57,879 nt of DNA from Clostridia bacterium (GTDB lineage: Bacteria > Bacillota > Clostridia > Oscillospirales > CAG-272). Location: positions 1-57,879 of the forward strand of contig JAFUQP010000031.1 in the NCBI GenBank assembly GCA_017472305.1, given 5' to 3'. Position numbers and translations under genes: made by a program. Positions 50,341 to 57,879 of this stretch are shown here, one piece after another; positions within the stretch are counted from its first letter, which is position 1, and each line of letters begins with the position of its first letter. The notes beneath the pieces are model-generated. The model did no database searches and was not told where the DNA came from. It worked only from the letters and a program-made list of their open reading frames with translations.

Positions 50341-51318
50341 ATGAAAATAGCAATTTACGGATACGGAAATCTCGGCCGCGGAGTTGAGGCGGCAATAGCT
50401 TACCACACAGACTGCGAGCTTGTCGGTGTATTCACAAGGCGCTCTCCCGAATCGGTTAAGACGGTAAGCGGCGCTCCCGTTTATTCTGCCGCGGATATAG
50501 GAGATTTCAAGGATAAAATCGACGTTTTAATTCTTTGCGGCGGAAGCGCTACCGACCTTCCCGAGGCTACGCCGATGCTTAGTGCCGACTTCAACGTCGT
50601 TGACAGCTTCGACACTCACGCGAAAATCCCCGAGCATTTCGAGAAGGTGAACAATGCGGCACTAAAGTCAGGACACGTCGCCTTGATTTCGGCGGGCTGG
50701 GACCCCGGGCTCTTCTCTATAGCGAGGCTTTATGCCTCGGCAGCCCTCCCCTCGGGTAAGGACTATACCTTCTGGGGCAGAGGCGTAAGCCAGGGACATT
50801 CCGACGCTATCAGGCGCATTGAGGGCGTTGTTGATGCAAGACAGTATACAGTTCCCGTCCCCGAGGCGCTCGAGGCTGTAAGGGACGGCGGCACTCCCAC
50901 GCTCACCACAGGACAAAAGCACAGGCGCGAGTGCTACGTTGCGGTAGAGGAGTCGGCAGACAAGGCACTTATCGAAGAAAAAATCAAGACTATGCCAAAC
51001 TACTTTGCCGACTACGAAACGACGGTTAACTTCGTGTCGGTCGAGGAGCTTCGCACAAATCACAGCGGTATGCCACACGGTGGCTCGGTCATAAGAAACG
51101 GCGTTACCGGTGAGGGCGGCAGGAACACTCATACCATTGAGTTTTCGCTCAGGCTCGACTCCAACCCCGAGTTTACCGCGAGCGTTCTGGTCAGCTCGGC
51201 AAGGGCGGTTTACAGAATGGCGGAGCGCGGTGATTTTGGTTGCAAGACACTCTTTGATATTGCTCCGCGCGACCTCTCGCCCCTCTCTCCCGAGGAGCAA
51301 AGAAGGCTTCTTCTTTAA
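50341..51318 (+). CDS. ddh: meso-Diaminopimelate dehydrogenase
   Basis: 325 residues. The dinucleotide-binding start IAIYGYGNLGRGVE is followed by VFTRRSPESV, LCGGSATDLP, NVVDSFDTHAKIPEH and SAGWDPGLFS, which are the diaminopimelate dehydrogenase signatures. The enzyme makes meso-diaminopimelate from tetrahydrodipicolinate in one step, so the succinylase or acetylase genes are not needed. The start at 50341 follows TTGGAG at 6 nt. A second ATG at 50323 is in frame but lacks a site. Confidence 0.95.
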   Translation: MKIAIYGYGNLGRGVEAAIAYHTDCELVGVFTRRSPESVKTVSGAPVYSAADIGDFKDKIDVLILCGGSATDLPEATPMLSADFNVVDSFDTHAKIPEHFEKVNNAALKSGHVALISAGWDPGLFSIARLYASAALPSGKDYTFWGRGVSQGHSDAIRRIEGVVDARQYTVPVPEALEAVRDGGTPTLTTGQKHRRECYVAVEESADKALIEEKIKTMPNYFADYETTVNFVSVEELRTNHSGMPHGGSVIRNGVTGEGGRNTHTIEFSLRLDSNPEFTASVLVSSARAVYRMAERGDFGCKTLFDIAPRDLSPLSPEEQRRLLL

Positions 51319-51344
51319 AAATATTTTTACGCGAGGATAAGTAA

Positions 51345-52667
51345 TTGCTTATTACCGAGAACACGAGAGATTTTATTTGTGATAATATAGACAGACTTGA
51401 GGACGGAGAGCTTACCTTCAGAGGTCAGAGGCTGACGAGCCTTGCCAAAAAATACGGCACTCCCCTCTATCTCTACGACGAGGAGAAGATAAGAGAAAAG
51501 TGCCGCGCCTACCTCGGTGCGGTAAAAGCAGGCTTCGGCTCACGGGCAAAGGTCCTCTATGCCTCGAAGGCGGCTTCATTCAAGCGGCTCTACGAGATTA
51601 TGCGTGAGGAGGGTATGGGAATCGACGTCGTTTCGCGCGGCGAGATTTACACCGCGCACCGCGCGGGCTTCGACCTTCAGAACGCCTATTTCCACTCGAA
51701 CAACAAGACCGACGAGGACATTGAATACGCAATTGATAAGGGCGTCGGATATTTCGTTGCCGACAACGCAGAGGAGCTATACGCTATAGAGCGTATTGCA
51801 GGCGCGAAGGACAAGGCTTGCCGCGTGCTTCTCCGTATTACCCCCGGTATAGACCCGCATACCTATGCGGCTGTTGCTACCGGTAAGGTTGACTCCAAGT
51901 TCGGCTCGGCAATCGAGACGGGACAGGCTATGGAGATAACAAAGGTTGCGCTTTCGCTTCCCCACGTTACCCTCCGCGGCTTCCACTGCCACGTCGGCTC
52001 GCAGATTTTTGATGCGGAAATATACCTTATGACGAGCAGAGTTATGCTTGATTTCGTCAAAGATGTATACGAGAGTCTTGGGTATCTGGCTGACGAGCTT
52101 GACCTCGGCGGCGGCCTTGGCGTCAGATACATAGAGAGCCAGCCGACGCTGGATATTGCCTCTGTTATTCTCTCGGTTTCCGATGCGCTGAAGGCGCACG
52201 CCGACGAGCTTGGTATTACGCTTCCCGTGATTTGCTTTGAGCCCGGAAGAAGCATAGTTGCCGATGCGGGACTTACACTCTACACCGTCGGAACGGTTAA
52301 GGATATCCCCGGATATAAAACCTACGTTTCTGTTGACGGCGGTATGACGGATAATCCGAGATACGCGCTCTACGGCTCGCCCTACACTATTCTGCCGGTT
52401 ATTGCCTCGGAGTCAGAGGACAGAGAGGTTTCGGTTGTCGGCAGGTGCTGTGAGAGCGGAGATATTCTTCAAGAGGGGGTTATGCTCCCGTCGGATACGA
52501 AGAGAGGCGACCTTCTCGCCTGCCTTACTACAGGCGCATATCACTACTCTATGGCATCGAATTATAACAGAATTCCAAGACCGCCCGTGGTTATCCTGAC
52601 AAAGGACTCGGATTACCTTGCGGTAAGGCGCGAGAGCGTTGAGGACGTAGCCTCGCTCGACCTGTAA
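51345..52667 (+). CDS. lysA: Diaminopimelate decarboxylase
   Basis: 440 residues. The pyridoxal-phosphate lysine lies in VLYASKAAS, then GFHCHVGSQI, LDLGGGLGVRY, CFEPGRSIV and GRCCESGD, the complete fold-III decarboxylase pattern. It makes L-lysine from meso-diaminopimelate. The start codon is TTG at 51345, supported by GAGGATAA upstream and the absence of a better ATG before LITENTRDF. Use of TTG may lower its level relative to ddh, sparing diaminopimelate for the cell wall (inference). Last gene of the operon. Confidence 0.95.
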   Translation: MLITENTRDFICDNIDRLEDGELTFRGQRLTSLAKKYGTPLYLYDEEKIREKCRAYLGAVKAGFGSRAKVLYASKAASFKRLYEIMREEGMGIDVVSRGEIYTAHRAGFDLQNAYFHSNNKTDEDIEYAIDKGVGYFVADNAEELYAIERIAGAKDKACRVLLRITPGIDPHTYAAVATGKVDSKFGSAIETGQAMEITKVALSLPHVTLRGFHCHVGSQIFDAEIYLMTSRVMLDFVKDVYESLGYLADELDLGGGLGVRYIESQPTLDIASVILSVSDALKAHADELGITLPVICFEPGRSIVADAGLTLYTVGTVKDIPGYKTYVSVDGGMTDNPRYALYGSPYTILPVIASESEDREVSVVGRCCESGDILQEGVMLPSDTKRGDLLACLTTGAYHYSMASNYNRIPRPPVVILTKDSDYLAVRRESVEDVASLDL

Positions 52668-52678
52668 AAACAAATAAC

Positions 52679-52738
52679 GCGGTACTGTAAGCCCAAGGAC
52701 GTGCTTCCTATGAAAAGCTTTACAGTGCCGCATTTTTG
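52679..52738 (+). terminator. Intrinsic terminator of the lysine operon
   Basis: GCGGTACTGTAA (52679-52690) pairs with TTACAGTGCCGC (52720-52731), with one G-T pair, followed by ATTTTTG. The loop is long (29 nt). Confidence 0.85.
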
Positions 52739-52827
52739 TTTCCGTGCATTTTTTGCTTTTCCGCAACCCCCCGCCCTTACATATATACATATATGTATTT
52801 ATTTAACGAAATAATTTTACAAACCCC

Positions 52828-52856
52828 TTGACAAATGGCAATTTTTATGTTATAAT
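52828..52856 (+). promoter_or_regulatory. Sigma-A promoter of rpsF-ssb-rpsR
   Basis: TTGACA (52828-52833), a 17-bp spacer and TATAAT (52851-52856). Both hexamers are perfect. Confidence 0.92.
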
Positions 52857-52867
52857 TCTTCGGTAGT

Positions 52868-52905
52868 TTGGAAAAATTCCAACCCCTTGCTGTCAGTTTG
52901 ACAGC
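52868..52905 (+). promoter_or_regulatory. Hairpins in the rpsF leader
   Basis: TTGGAA/TTCCAA (52868-52882) and GCTGTCA/TGACAGC (52889-52905) lie between the promoter and the rpsF ribosome binding site. They could be an S6:S18-type autoregulatory leader, but the consensus was not checked. Confidence 0.5.
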
Positions 52906-52933
52906 CAAAAGTCCAAAAGGAGGTAAAATTAAG

Positions 52934-53290
52934 ATGGAAAAGAAGATTTGTTCTTACGAGACTCTCTTTGCAGTAAGCGGCAACCTCGGTGAAGAGGATA
53001 GCAAGGCTCTCATTGAGAAGTTCGTAACGCTCATCAACGACAACGCATCTGACGTTGAGGTTAATGAGTGGGGCAAGCGCAGATTCGCATATCCTATCAA
53101 CTACGTAACTGAGGGATATTACGTGCTTGTTTCCTATAAGAGCGAACCCAGCTTCCCTCTTGAGCTTGACCGTGTGTTCGGTATCACTGAAGGCGTACTT
53201 CGTTACATGACCACCACCAAGTGCGAGAAGGCAGCTAAGTCCGAGGCTGTTGCCGAGGAGACCGTCGAGGCTAACGAAGCCGAGGCATAA
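52934..53290 (+). CDS. rpsF: 30S ribosomal protein S6
   Basis: 118 residues: KKICSYETLFAVSGNL, then NEWGKRRFAYPINYVTEGYYVLVSY and DRVFGITEGVLRYMTT, as expected for S6. The acidic C-terminal tail (EAVAEETVEANEAEA) is common. The start at 52934 follows AAAGGAGG. An earlier ATG at 52868 lies inside the leader hairpins. First of the rpsF-ssb-rpsR operon. Confidence 0.96.
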   Translation: MEKKICSYETLFAVSGNLGEEDSKALIEKFVTLINDNASDVEVNEWGKRRFAYPINYVTEGYYVLVSYKSEPSFPLELDRVFGITEGVLRYMTTTKCEKAAKSEAVAEETVEANEAEA

Positions 53291-53314
53291 AACAAAAATA
53301 CAGGAGGCGGAACT

Positions 53315-53782
53315 ATGGCAGACTTAAACAAGGTCATTCTTATGGGCCATATGACGGCAGACCCCGAGCTCAAGCAGACTACCAGCGGTATTTCGGTTTG
53401 TAGCTTCTCTATCGGTGTTAACCGCCGTTATTCCAAGGCGGACCAGTCTCAGCAGTCGGTTGACTTCATCAACATTGTTTGTTGGCGTCAGCAGGCAGAG
53501 TTTGTTTCGCGTTACTTTAAAAAAGGCAGCAGCATAGTAGTATGCGGTAGCTTACAGACCAGAAACTGGACCGACAACCAGGGTCAGAAGAGATACGTGA
53601 CCGAGGTTGTGGCAGACGAAGTAAGCTTCGGCGCTCCCGCTGCAAATCAGGGTGCTAACGTGGCAGCCGACAAGCCCCAGGGACAGGCTTATACCCCCCA
53701 GGCGTACGGCAACCCCTCGTTCAACAACGCTCCCGCTGCTAATTTTGAAGAATATCCCGGTGACGAGAGCCTTCCCTTCTGA
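53315..53782 (+). CDS. ssb: Single-stranded DNA-binding protein
   Basis: 155 residues. The OB fold spans 1-~108 (MADLNKVILMGHMTADPELKQT, then VDFINIVCWRQQAEFVSRYFKKGS). A glycine/alanine/glutamine-rich linker follows. The acidic tip GDESLPF recruits partner proteins. It lies between rpsF and rpsR, as in other Bacillota. GGAGGCGG precedes the ATG. Confidence 0.96.
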   Translation: MADLNKVILMGHMTADPELKQTTSGISVCSFSIGVNRRYSKADQSQQSVDFINIVCWRQQAEFVSRYFKKGSSIVVCGSLQTRNWTDNQGQKRYVTEVVADEVSFGAPAANQGANVAADKPQGQAYTPQAYGNPSFNNAPAANFEEYPGDESLPF

Positions 53783-53874
53783 TAAGAGAACAGCTCTCAA
53801 CCCTCCCATAGCTAGGCTCACTGCCGTGGGAGCAATATAGAAATCGTGAGTCGGAAAGGTTTGTGTATATCATA

Positions 53875-54126
53875 ATGGATAGAAACGATACTCAGCGTCC
53901 CGCATACCGTCAGAACCACAGAAGAAAGAAGGTTTGCATCTTCTGCCAGGACAAGGTTGACGGCATCGACTACAAGGATATTGCTAAGCTCAGAAAGTTC
54001 ATTTCCGAGAGAGCAAAGATTCTCCCCAGACGAGTTTCCGGCAACTGCGCTCTTCACCAGAGACAGCTTACCACCGCTATCAAGAGAGCTCGTCAGATGG
54101 CGCTTCTTCCCTACGTATCCAACTAA
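53875..54126 (+). CDS. rpsR: 30S ribosomal protein S18
   Basis: 83 residues with [18 protein letters not shown], then [24 protein letters not shown], typical of S18. The C-x2-C and C-x2-H pairs keep the zinc-binding form. Two starts are possible. The ATG at 53875 gives the usual MDRND-RP opening but lies 14 nt from GGAAAGG. A GTG at 53863 is too close (2 nt). The ATG is preferred. Confidence 0.95.
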   Translation: MDRNDTQRPAYRQNHRRKKVCIFCQDKVDGIDYKDIAKLRKFISERAKILPRRVSGNCALHQRQLTTAIKRARQMALLPYVSN

Positions 54127-54136
54127 TACGTTAAAT

Positions 54137-54169
54137 AAAAAGGCTTCCGAAATTCGGAAGCCTTTTTTA
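54137..54169 (+). terminator. Intrinsic terminator after rpsR
   Basis: A 13-bp stem with a 3-nt loop and TTTTTTAT tail. The arms are the same as those of the clpX terminator. Confidence 0.93.
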
Positions 54170-54260
54170 TGCTTTGCGGACGGAAATCTTCATAATAGAA
54201 AAACCGTTTTGTTTAGATAAGCCGCAAAACATATTGGAATAAGCGGCAAGATAACGCCCG

Positions 54261-55532
54261 TCAGCGGTCAAAGATATTGAGCTGCGCTATCATACCGTCG
54301 TAGAGGTCGTCAACGCTTCCCTCAAGGCGCTCGAAATATCCGTGATACTTGATATCCATATTGCTCTCGGGGAAAAGATAGTTAAAGAGCTCGGTGCAGT
54401 AGTCGTCGGTCATAGAGGCGATATAGTCCACGACAATCTGATTCGGCTCGGTTTCAATATACGGCTTATCCGCCGCGTAGTGGTTAGCCGTAACGAAATC
54501 TACGTGGTGCTCGAAGATGGGAGAGGTGCGCTTTCCCTCGCGAAGGTCGGAGAGAAGCTTATAGTAGAGTCTTTGTATCATAGGCTTGACGGTTTCGTCA
54601 AGGACTCTCGACACCTTCTCGTTTCTGTATATCTGCTCGTAATTATCGCGCTTTGCGGCTCTCATTCCCTGATAATGCTCGGAGTCAAGCATTATATAGG
54701 GCTTTCCGTAGCTGTTTTCGATAATATTAACCATAAGGTTGTTAATGATTTCAGCGTTGATTGTGCCTATACCCGCATCACCGAGGGCGGTGTCGGAGTC
54801 AACAATCTTCGCGCGCTTTGCGTCCTGTCTGTCCTTGCCCAGATATGCAATAATATCGCAGACTCTTACGACGCAGCCTTCAAGCGTTGAGGGAATAATG
54901 TGAAGAATATTTCCCTCGTCGACGTAGCAGCTCTCGACCATTCTGTCAAAGGTGTCAAAATCGGGCATTGTCGAGGGGTAATACTCATGCATTTCAAACT
55001 CGCCGTTATGCGAGATAATTCCGTCGAGAGTATCAAGGGTTATATTAAGCGGAAAAATTCCGTCAAGTACTCTTACACTGTGAACGTTGTGGTTGAAATA
55101 CCTGCCGGTTTCGGCGTGATAAACCTCTGAAAGATAGCGCTCGCCTGCGTGACCGAAGGGCGTGTGTCCTATATCGTGACCGAGGGCAATTGCCTCGATA
55201 AGGTCGAGGTTGAGATTAAGCACCGAGCCAATCGAGCGCGCTATACGCGATACGAGCTGAACGTGAAGTGCGCGACGGGTGATATCGTCGTGCTTATAGA
55301 AGGAAAACACCTGCGTCTTATCGGTATAGCGATTGTAGTAGGGGCTGTGCATAATCTTATCAACGTCACGCACGTACGCAGGCCTCCAGATGGACTCCTT
55401 ATCGAAGCTCTGATTTCTTCTGATAGCATTCGCACCCTTCGCAGCAAAATTCGGGCGCGTGTTATTCTCTATATCCTGCCTTATTCTCTCGGAAATCTCG
55501 GGAGAGAGCTTTTCATAATTTCTCTTGTTCAT
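54261..55532 (-). CDS. dgt: Deoxyguanosinetriphosphate triphosphohydrolase-like HD protein
   Basis: 423 residues of the HD-domain dNTPase family: RRALHVQLVSRIARSIGSVL, then the metal-binding ALGHDIGHTPFGHAGE near residue 120 and RVCDIIAYLGKD. These enzymes hydrolyse dGTP or other dNTPs to nucleoside and triphosphate and control dNTP pools. It is monocistronic with its own promoter. A 14-residue acidic motif is not evident, so true substrate preference is open. Confidence 0.9.
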   Translation of the reverse strand: MNKRNYEKLSPEISERIRQDIENNTRPNFAAKGANAIRRNQSFDKESIWRPAYVRDVDKIMHSPYYNRYTDKTQVFSFYKHDDITRRALHVQLVSRIARSIGSVLNLNLDLIEAIALGHDIGHTPFGHAGERYLSEVYHAETGRYFNHNVHSVRVLDGIFPLNITLDTLDGIISHNGEFEMHEYYPSTMPDFDTFDRMVESCYVDEGNILHIIPSTLEGCVVRVCDIIAYLGKDRQDAKRAKIVDSDTALGDAGIGTINAEIINNLMVNIIENSYGKPYIMLDSEHYQGMRAAKRDNYEQIYRNEKVSRVLDETVKPMIQRLYYKLLSDLREGKRTSPIFEHHVDFVTANHYAADKPYIETEPNQIVVDYIASMTDDYCTELFNYLFPESNMDIKYHGYFERLEGSVDDLYDGMIAQLNIFDR

Positions 55533-55560
55533 ATTTACTCCGATAATTTTTTCTATAATT

Positions 55561-55589
55561 ATTTTATCATAAATATATTAGCAAGTCAA
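55561..55589 (-). promoter_or_regulatory. Sigma-A promoter of dgt
   Basis: Minus strand TTGACT (55589-55584), a 17-bp spacer and TAAAAT (55566-55561). Confidence 0.8.
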
Positions 55590-55608
55590 GAAAAGAATAC
55601 CTATATAA

Positions 55609-55643
55609 TAAAAAATAAAAGCCTGCCGGGTTAGTGCAGGCTT
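55609..55643 (-). terminator. Intrinsic terminator of rpsT
   Basis: AAGCCTGC (55619-55626) pairs with GCAGGCTT (55636-55643). The minus-strand tail is TTTTATTTTTTATT. Confidence 0.88.
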
Positions 55644-55656
55644 TATTATTTCGGCA

Positions 55657-55920
55657 TTATGCCATTGCGTTAAACTTTTTGGTGAATTCAGACTTCTTGT
55701 GAGCTGCGTTGTTCTTGTGAAGAATGCCGTGAGCAACTGCCTGGTCAACCTTCTTAACAGCGAGTCTGTAGAGCTCAGATGCTGCGGTCTTGTCACCTGC
55801 ATCAACTGCTGCGTTGAACTTCTTGATAATAGTCTTAAGCTGGCTCTTAACCATCTGGTTCTGGAGTGCCTTTGCCTGGTTTACAAGAATACGCTTTTTA
55901 GCAGACTTAATGTTAGCCAT
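55657..55920 (-). CDS. rpsT: 30S ribosomal protein S20
   Basis: 87 residues: MANIKSAKKRILVNQAKA, basic helices and AVKKVDQAVAHGILHKNNAAHKKS, typical of S20. The start at 55920 follows GGAGAAC. An in-frame ATG at 56043 lies upstream of the promoter's likely start site and is rejected. Single-gene transcript. Confidence 0.96.
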   Translation of the reverse strand: MANIKSAKKRILVNQAKALQNQMVKSQLKTIIKKFNAAVDAGDKTAASELYRLAVKKVDQAVAHGILHKNNAAHKKSEFTKKFNAMA

Positions 55921-56024
55921 TTTTGTTCTCCTTATAATTTTAGATAATCCCGCGGTACTTGCAAAATGCGGCTGAGAGGGTCCACAGATGCAATACTTCA
56001 GGCGATTATTTTTAATACCGATAT

Positions 56025-56053
56025 ATTTTATCACACTTTTCATAGAAAATCAA
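56025..56053 (-). promoter_or_regulatory. Sigma-A promoter of rpsT
   Basis: Minus strand TTGATT (56053-56048), a 17-bp spacer and TAAAAT (56030-56025). The leader of about 100 nt before rpsT has no obvious hairpin. Confidence 0.75.
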
Positions 56054-56107
56054 GAGGTATTTCAAAAAAAGAGCAAATATTTTTAAATATTTTTTGAAAT
56101 TTGCTAA

Positions 56108-56134
56108 AAAAGCTCGAATGAAGAGCTTTTTATT
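56108..56134. terminator. Orphan hairpin between rpsT and the YwaF gene
   Basis: AAAAGCTC (56108-56115) pairs with GAGCTTTT (56123-56130) and is flanked by A and T runs. It lies between divergent promoters, so it ends no visible gene transcript. Confidence 0.5.
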
Positions 56135-56137
56135 AAT

Positions 56138-56160
56138 TTAATATTATTTAATAATATTAA
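56138..56160. repeat. AT-only palindrome
   Basis: TTAATATTA (56138-56146) and TAATATTAA (56152-56160) around TTTAA, directly upstream of the YwaF promoter. Possible regulator site, or chance in AT-rich DNA. Confidence 0.5.
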
Positions 56161-56176
56161 GGATTATTAAAAGTGC

Positions 56177-56205
56177 TTGAACTCTCGGAACTTTAGTGCT
56201 ATAGT
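56177..56205 (+). promoter_or_regulatory. Sigma-A promoter of the YwaF-like gene
   Basis: TTGAAC (56177-56182), a 17-bp spacer and TATAGT (56200-56205), 35 bp before the chosen ATG. Confidence 0.7.
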
Positions 56206-56239
56206 ATATTCAAAAAAAGTAAAGGTGAGTCTTTTCTCA

Positions 56240-57580
56240 ATGTTTCCTACCATCGTTTTTGTTCTATCGGCAGCAATTGTTATCGCACTCTATCTGACTT
56301 TAAAGAAGAACAAGCCCGACACCTTTATAAAGGTTCTGAAGGTTCTTGCCGTTATCTACCCCATAATAGGCATTCTTCGTTTCCTTCTTTCCGACTCCTT
56401 CGTTGAGCTTGTATTCAACATGGCAGACGGATACGAGAGCTATATCAGGTGGGCGTACTATATAGGCTACGCCGTACTTCCCTGCTCGGTATTTTTCGAC
56501 GTCAGACTTTATCGCAATATCGCGTCCTTCTTCTCTCTCCCCGTTGCGATAGTATACACCGTGACATTTGAGCACTCAATGTCGCACTTTCTTGCAGAGG
56601 GCGGCGGCGGAATAATGCTCCCCGTACCGTTAAGATATATCTATCATATAATAGAGCTTACACTCGCGCTGGTTATACCCGTGCTTATGATTATGGCTAC
56701 CCGTCACCGTATGAAGCTTGACTCGGCAAAGGAGCCCTTGACGGCACTCTTGTCAATACCCTTCATTATGCTTATTATGATGCCGTCTTATATTCCGCAG
56801 TCCACAGTCGGCTTCACCTCAATTCCCTCAGGCTCCTTCTCGGTGCTTCACTTCTCCTGGATAGCGCTTCTTATTCTCGCAATAGTTGCGGTTTATTTCT
56901 TCTACAGAAAGCGCTCTATTGAAGATAAGTACGCGCTTCTTGTATTTCTGACTATAGCGCAGCTGTTCCACACAAATTCAATTTTCCTTCGCGGATTTAC
57001 ACTCTCGAGAATGCCGCTTCAGCTTTGCAGCATTGCTGCCTTCTTCTACTTTGTGGCTATAATATTCAAAAAGCAGAAGATTTTCGATTTCTGCTATCTT
57101 GTAAACATAGTCGGCGGTGCTGTGGCAATAGTGCTTGCGGATTTCGGCTCTGATGCATTCTCGTTCTGGAACCTGCACTACATATACGAGCATACCTTCG
57201 TTATGATGGTGCCTATTCTCGGACTTTCTCTCGGAGTATTCCCGAGAGTTGACAAGAAGTCCTTAAAGCACGCGCTTATAATATTTGCGATTTATTTCGT
57301 ATCAAGCTTTATTCTCGGAAGCGTGATAAACGCGGTTTCTCCCGAGGAAGGATATCCCGTAAACTTCTTCTATATGTTCGACCTTGAACGCGCGCTCGAC
57401 TACGTGCCCTTCGTCGGCTTCACAGGAGCAATCCATATCCTTTGGGGCGAGTTTGAGATGTACCCGCTTCTTGTCGGAACAATATACGTAATTTTCAATC
57501 TTCTCATAATCGGCTTCTACTATATGACAAGAGGCATTTACCGCATCAGGGATAGAAAATGCGCGAAAGTTGAAGAATAA
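56240..57580 (+). CDS. YwaF/TMEM164-like multispanning membrane protein
   Basis: 446 residues with about 12 membrane segments. The second half shows the YwaF/TMEM164 pattern: RMPLQLCSIAAFFYF, then CYLVNIVGGAVAIVLADFG and LHYIYEHTFVMMVPI, with a conserved histidine in a membrane segment. The human homologue family has been described as acyltransferase-like. No bacterial function is settled. The first half looks like a divergent duplicate or a separate six-helix module, making it about twice the size of YwaF. The start at 56240 follows AAAGGTGAG. An in-frame TTG at 56177 coincides with the -35 element and is rejected. Confidence 0.78.
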   Translation: MFPTIVFVLSAAIVIALYLTLKKNKPDTFIKVLKVLAVIYPIIGILRFLLSDSFVELVFNMADGYESYIRWAYYIGYAVLPCSVFFDVRLYRNIASFFSLPVAIVYTVTFEHSMSHFLAEGGGGIMLPVPLRYIYHIIELTLALVIPVLMIMATRHRMKLDSAKEPLTALLSIPFIMLIMMPSYIPQSTVGFTSIPSGSFSVLHFSWIALLILAIVAVYFFYRKRSIEDKYALLVFLTIAQLFHTNSIFLRGFTLSRMPLQLCSIAAFFYFVAIIFKKQKIFDFCYLVNIVGGAVAIVLADFGSDAFSFWNLHYIYEHTFVMMVPILGLSLGVFPRVDKKSLKHALIIFAIYFVSSFILGSVINAVSPEEGYPVNFFYMFDLERALDYVPFVGFTGAIHILWGEFEMYPLLVGTIYVIFNLLIIGFYYMTRGIYRIRDRKCAKVEE

Positions 57581-57610
57581 AACTAAAAAAAGCAAAAAAC
57601 CGAGCCAAAT

Positions 57611-57658
57611 GGGACGTACTCTTAAGGACAGTTTTGAGAGTACATTACCTACCGACAG
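57611..57658 (+). repeat. Dispersed motif, copy B
   Basis: GTACTCT and AGAGTAC (57616-57622 with 57637-57643) form a 7-bp stem whose loop carries TTAAGGACAGTTTTG. TTACCTACCGACAG follows at once. The same two blocks occur at 17403-17455. It begins 31 bp after the YwaF-like gene stop, so it would lie in that transcript's 3' untranslated region. Confidence 0.75.
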
Positions 57659-57665
57659 AACACAG

Positions 57666-57694
57666 AAACCGCAGATTGCTTTTCTGCGGTTTTT
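57666..57694 (+). terminator. Intrinsic terminator after motif copy B
   Basis: AAACCGCAGA (57666-57675) with TCTGCGGTTT (57683-57692) and a T run. It overlaps the -35 element of the next promoter. Confidence 0.8.
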
Positions 57695-57704
57695 GTGTTA
57701 TAAT
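57676..57704 (+). promoter_or_regulatory. Promoter of the methyltransferase-like gene
   Basis: TTGCTT (57676-57681), a 17-bp spacer and TATAAT (57699-57704) with TG just before it. The -35 lies in the loop of the preceding terminator hairpin. Confidence 0.65.
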
Positions 57705-57741
57705 AAAAGCAATCATTTTAATGAGAACAAGGAAGATACTT

Positions 57742-57879
57742 ATGAGAGAAGTGATTGAACATTATAACAAGCTAATTGACGAAAACAATGACCCTGCTCG
57801 CGATCCTAAACCATTGAGAGATTATATGGACAAGTGGGACGGAGATAAGTTTATCGAGAGTATGCAGCTTGATAAAAGC
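57742..57879 (+). CDS. Probable SAM-dependent methyltransferase, N-terminus (partial)
   Basis: 46 codons run off the right edge. The start MREVIEHYNKLIDENNDPA and the text LRDYMDKWDGDKFIESMQLDKS match the opening I recall for small clostridial class I SAM-dependent methyltransferases, where a GxGxG motif follows soon after. That motif is outside the window, so the call is tentative. AAGGAAG precedes the ATG at 57742. An in-frame ATG at 57721 is too close to the likely transcription start. Confidence 0.55.
   Translation, partial: MREVIEHYNKLIDENNDPARDPKPLRDYMDKWDGDKFIESMQLDKS

Noticed and set aside
1-57879. CRISPR array
   Set aside because: No regularly spaced direct repeats of 23-40 bp with unique spacers. 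The GCGATAT array has 7-bp repeats in both orientations and the other arrays are coding tandems.
1-57879. Prophage, transposase or integrase genes
   Set aside because: No such gene was recognised. The tRNA pair at 2 kb shows no attachment-site duplication next to it.

Overview
The window reads as a chromosomal segment of an endospore-forming Clostridia (Bacillota), probably a gut- or rumen-type anaerobe. The reasons are: the yqfC-yqfD-phoH-ybeY-era-recO gene order; the sporulation proteins YqfC, YqfD, YlbJ and a TepA-like protease; clear AGGAGG-type ribosome binding sites; sigma-A promoters with a 17-bp spacer; an L-box lysine riboswitch; the GGGtGRT/NifU-like gene pair; and several plant-glycan enzymes. 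Coding DNA has moderate GC and intergenic DNA is AT-rich. Nearly everything is housekeeping or carbohydrate metabolism. I see no prophage, plasmid, insertion sequence or CRISPR array.

Layout. 1-5.1 kb: 3' end of a NagB-like sugar-phosphate isomerase, an MFS transporter, a tRNA-Arg/tRNA-His pair and a large GH2 glycosidase. 5.1-14 kb: mutS2, then the minus-strand operon yqfC-yqfD-phoH-ybeY-era-recO, with ylbJ divergent from it. 14-17.2 kb: a membrane-anchored beta-helix protein and a membrane-anchored endonuclease/exonuclease/phosphatase-fold enzyme. 17.24-18.02 kb: a gene-free island packed with inverted and dispersed repeats. 18-21 kb: a minus-strand block of pduL, an SGNH hydrolase, a NifU-like scaffold and the GGGtGRT protein. 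21-27 kb: tepA-like, a repeat-rich YegP-domain protein, manA, GH28 and a LysM/GH18-like protein. 27-30.5 kb: metG-tatD-radical SAM. 30.7-36.6 kb: lepB with a very long acidic N-terminus, ylqF, rnhB, yraN, thrC, a DUF1540 protein and a phosphoesterase. 36.7-40.2 kb: tig-clpP-clpX. 40.2-41.1 kb: a gene-free stretch holding a probable ~540-nt structured RNA with its own promoter and terminator.

41.1-48.1 kb: an AraC regulator, a heterodimeric ABC exporter and two G3E (CobW/COG0523) GTPases. One GTPase carries a 121-residue His/Cys/Asp/Glu-rich insert and the other is fused to a YcgQ/DUF1980-like domain, so metal handling is likely. 48.2-52.7 kb: lysine riboswitch followed by dapA-dapB-ddh-lysA, i.e. 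lysine made by the diaminopimelate-dehydrogenase route. 52.8-54.2 kb: rpsF-ssb-rpsR. 54.2-57.9 kb: dgt, rpsT, a YwaF/TMEM164-type membrane protein and the start of a probable methyltransferase.

The strongest candidates for something undescribed are the large non-coding RNA at about 40,480-41,023 and a short dispersed motif seen twice (17,403 and 57,611), each time followed directly by an intrinsic terminator. Next come the repeat island at 17.4-18.0 kb, the GGGtGRT/NifU-like pair and the G3E-DUF1980 fusion. Functions rest on motif recognition by eye. No database search was run.
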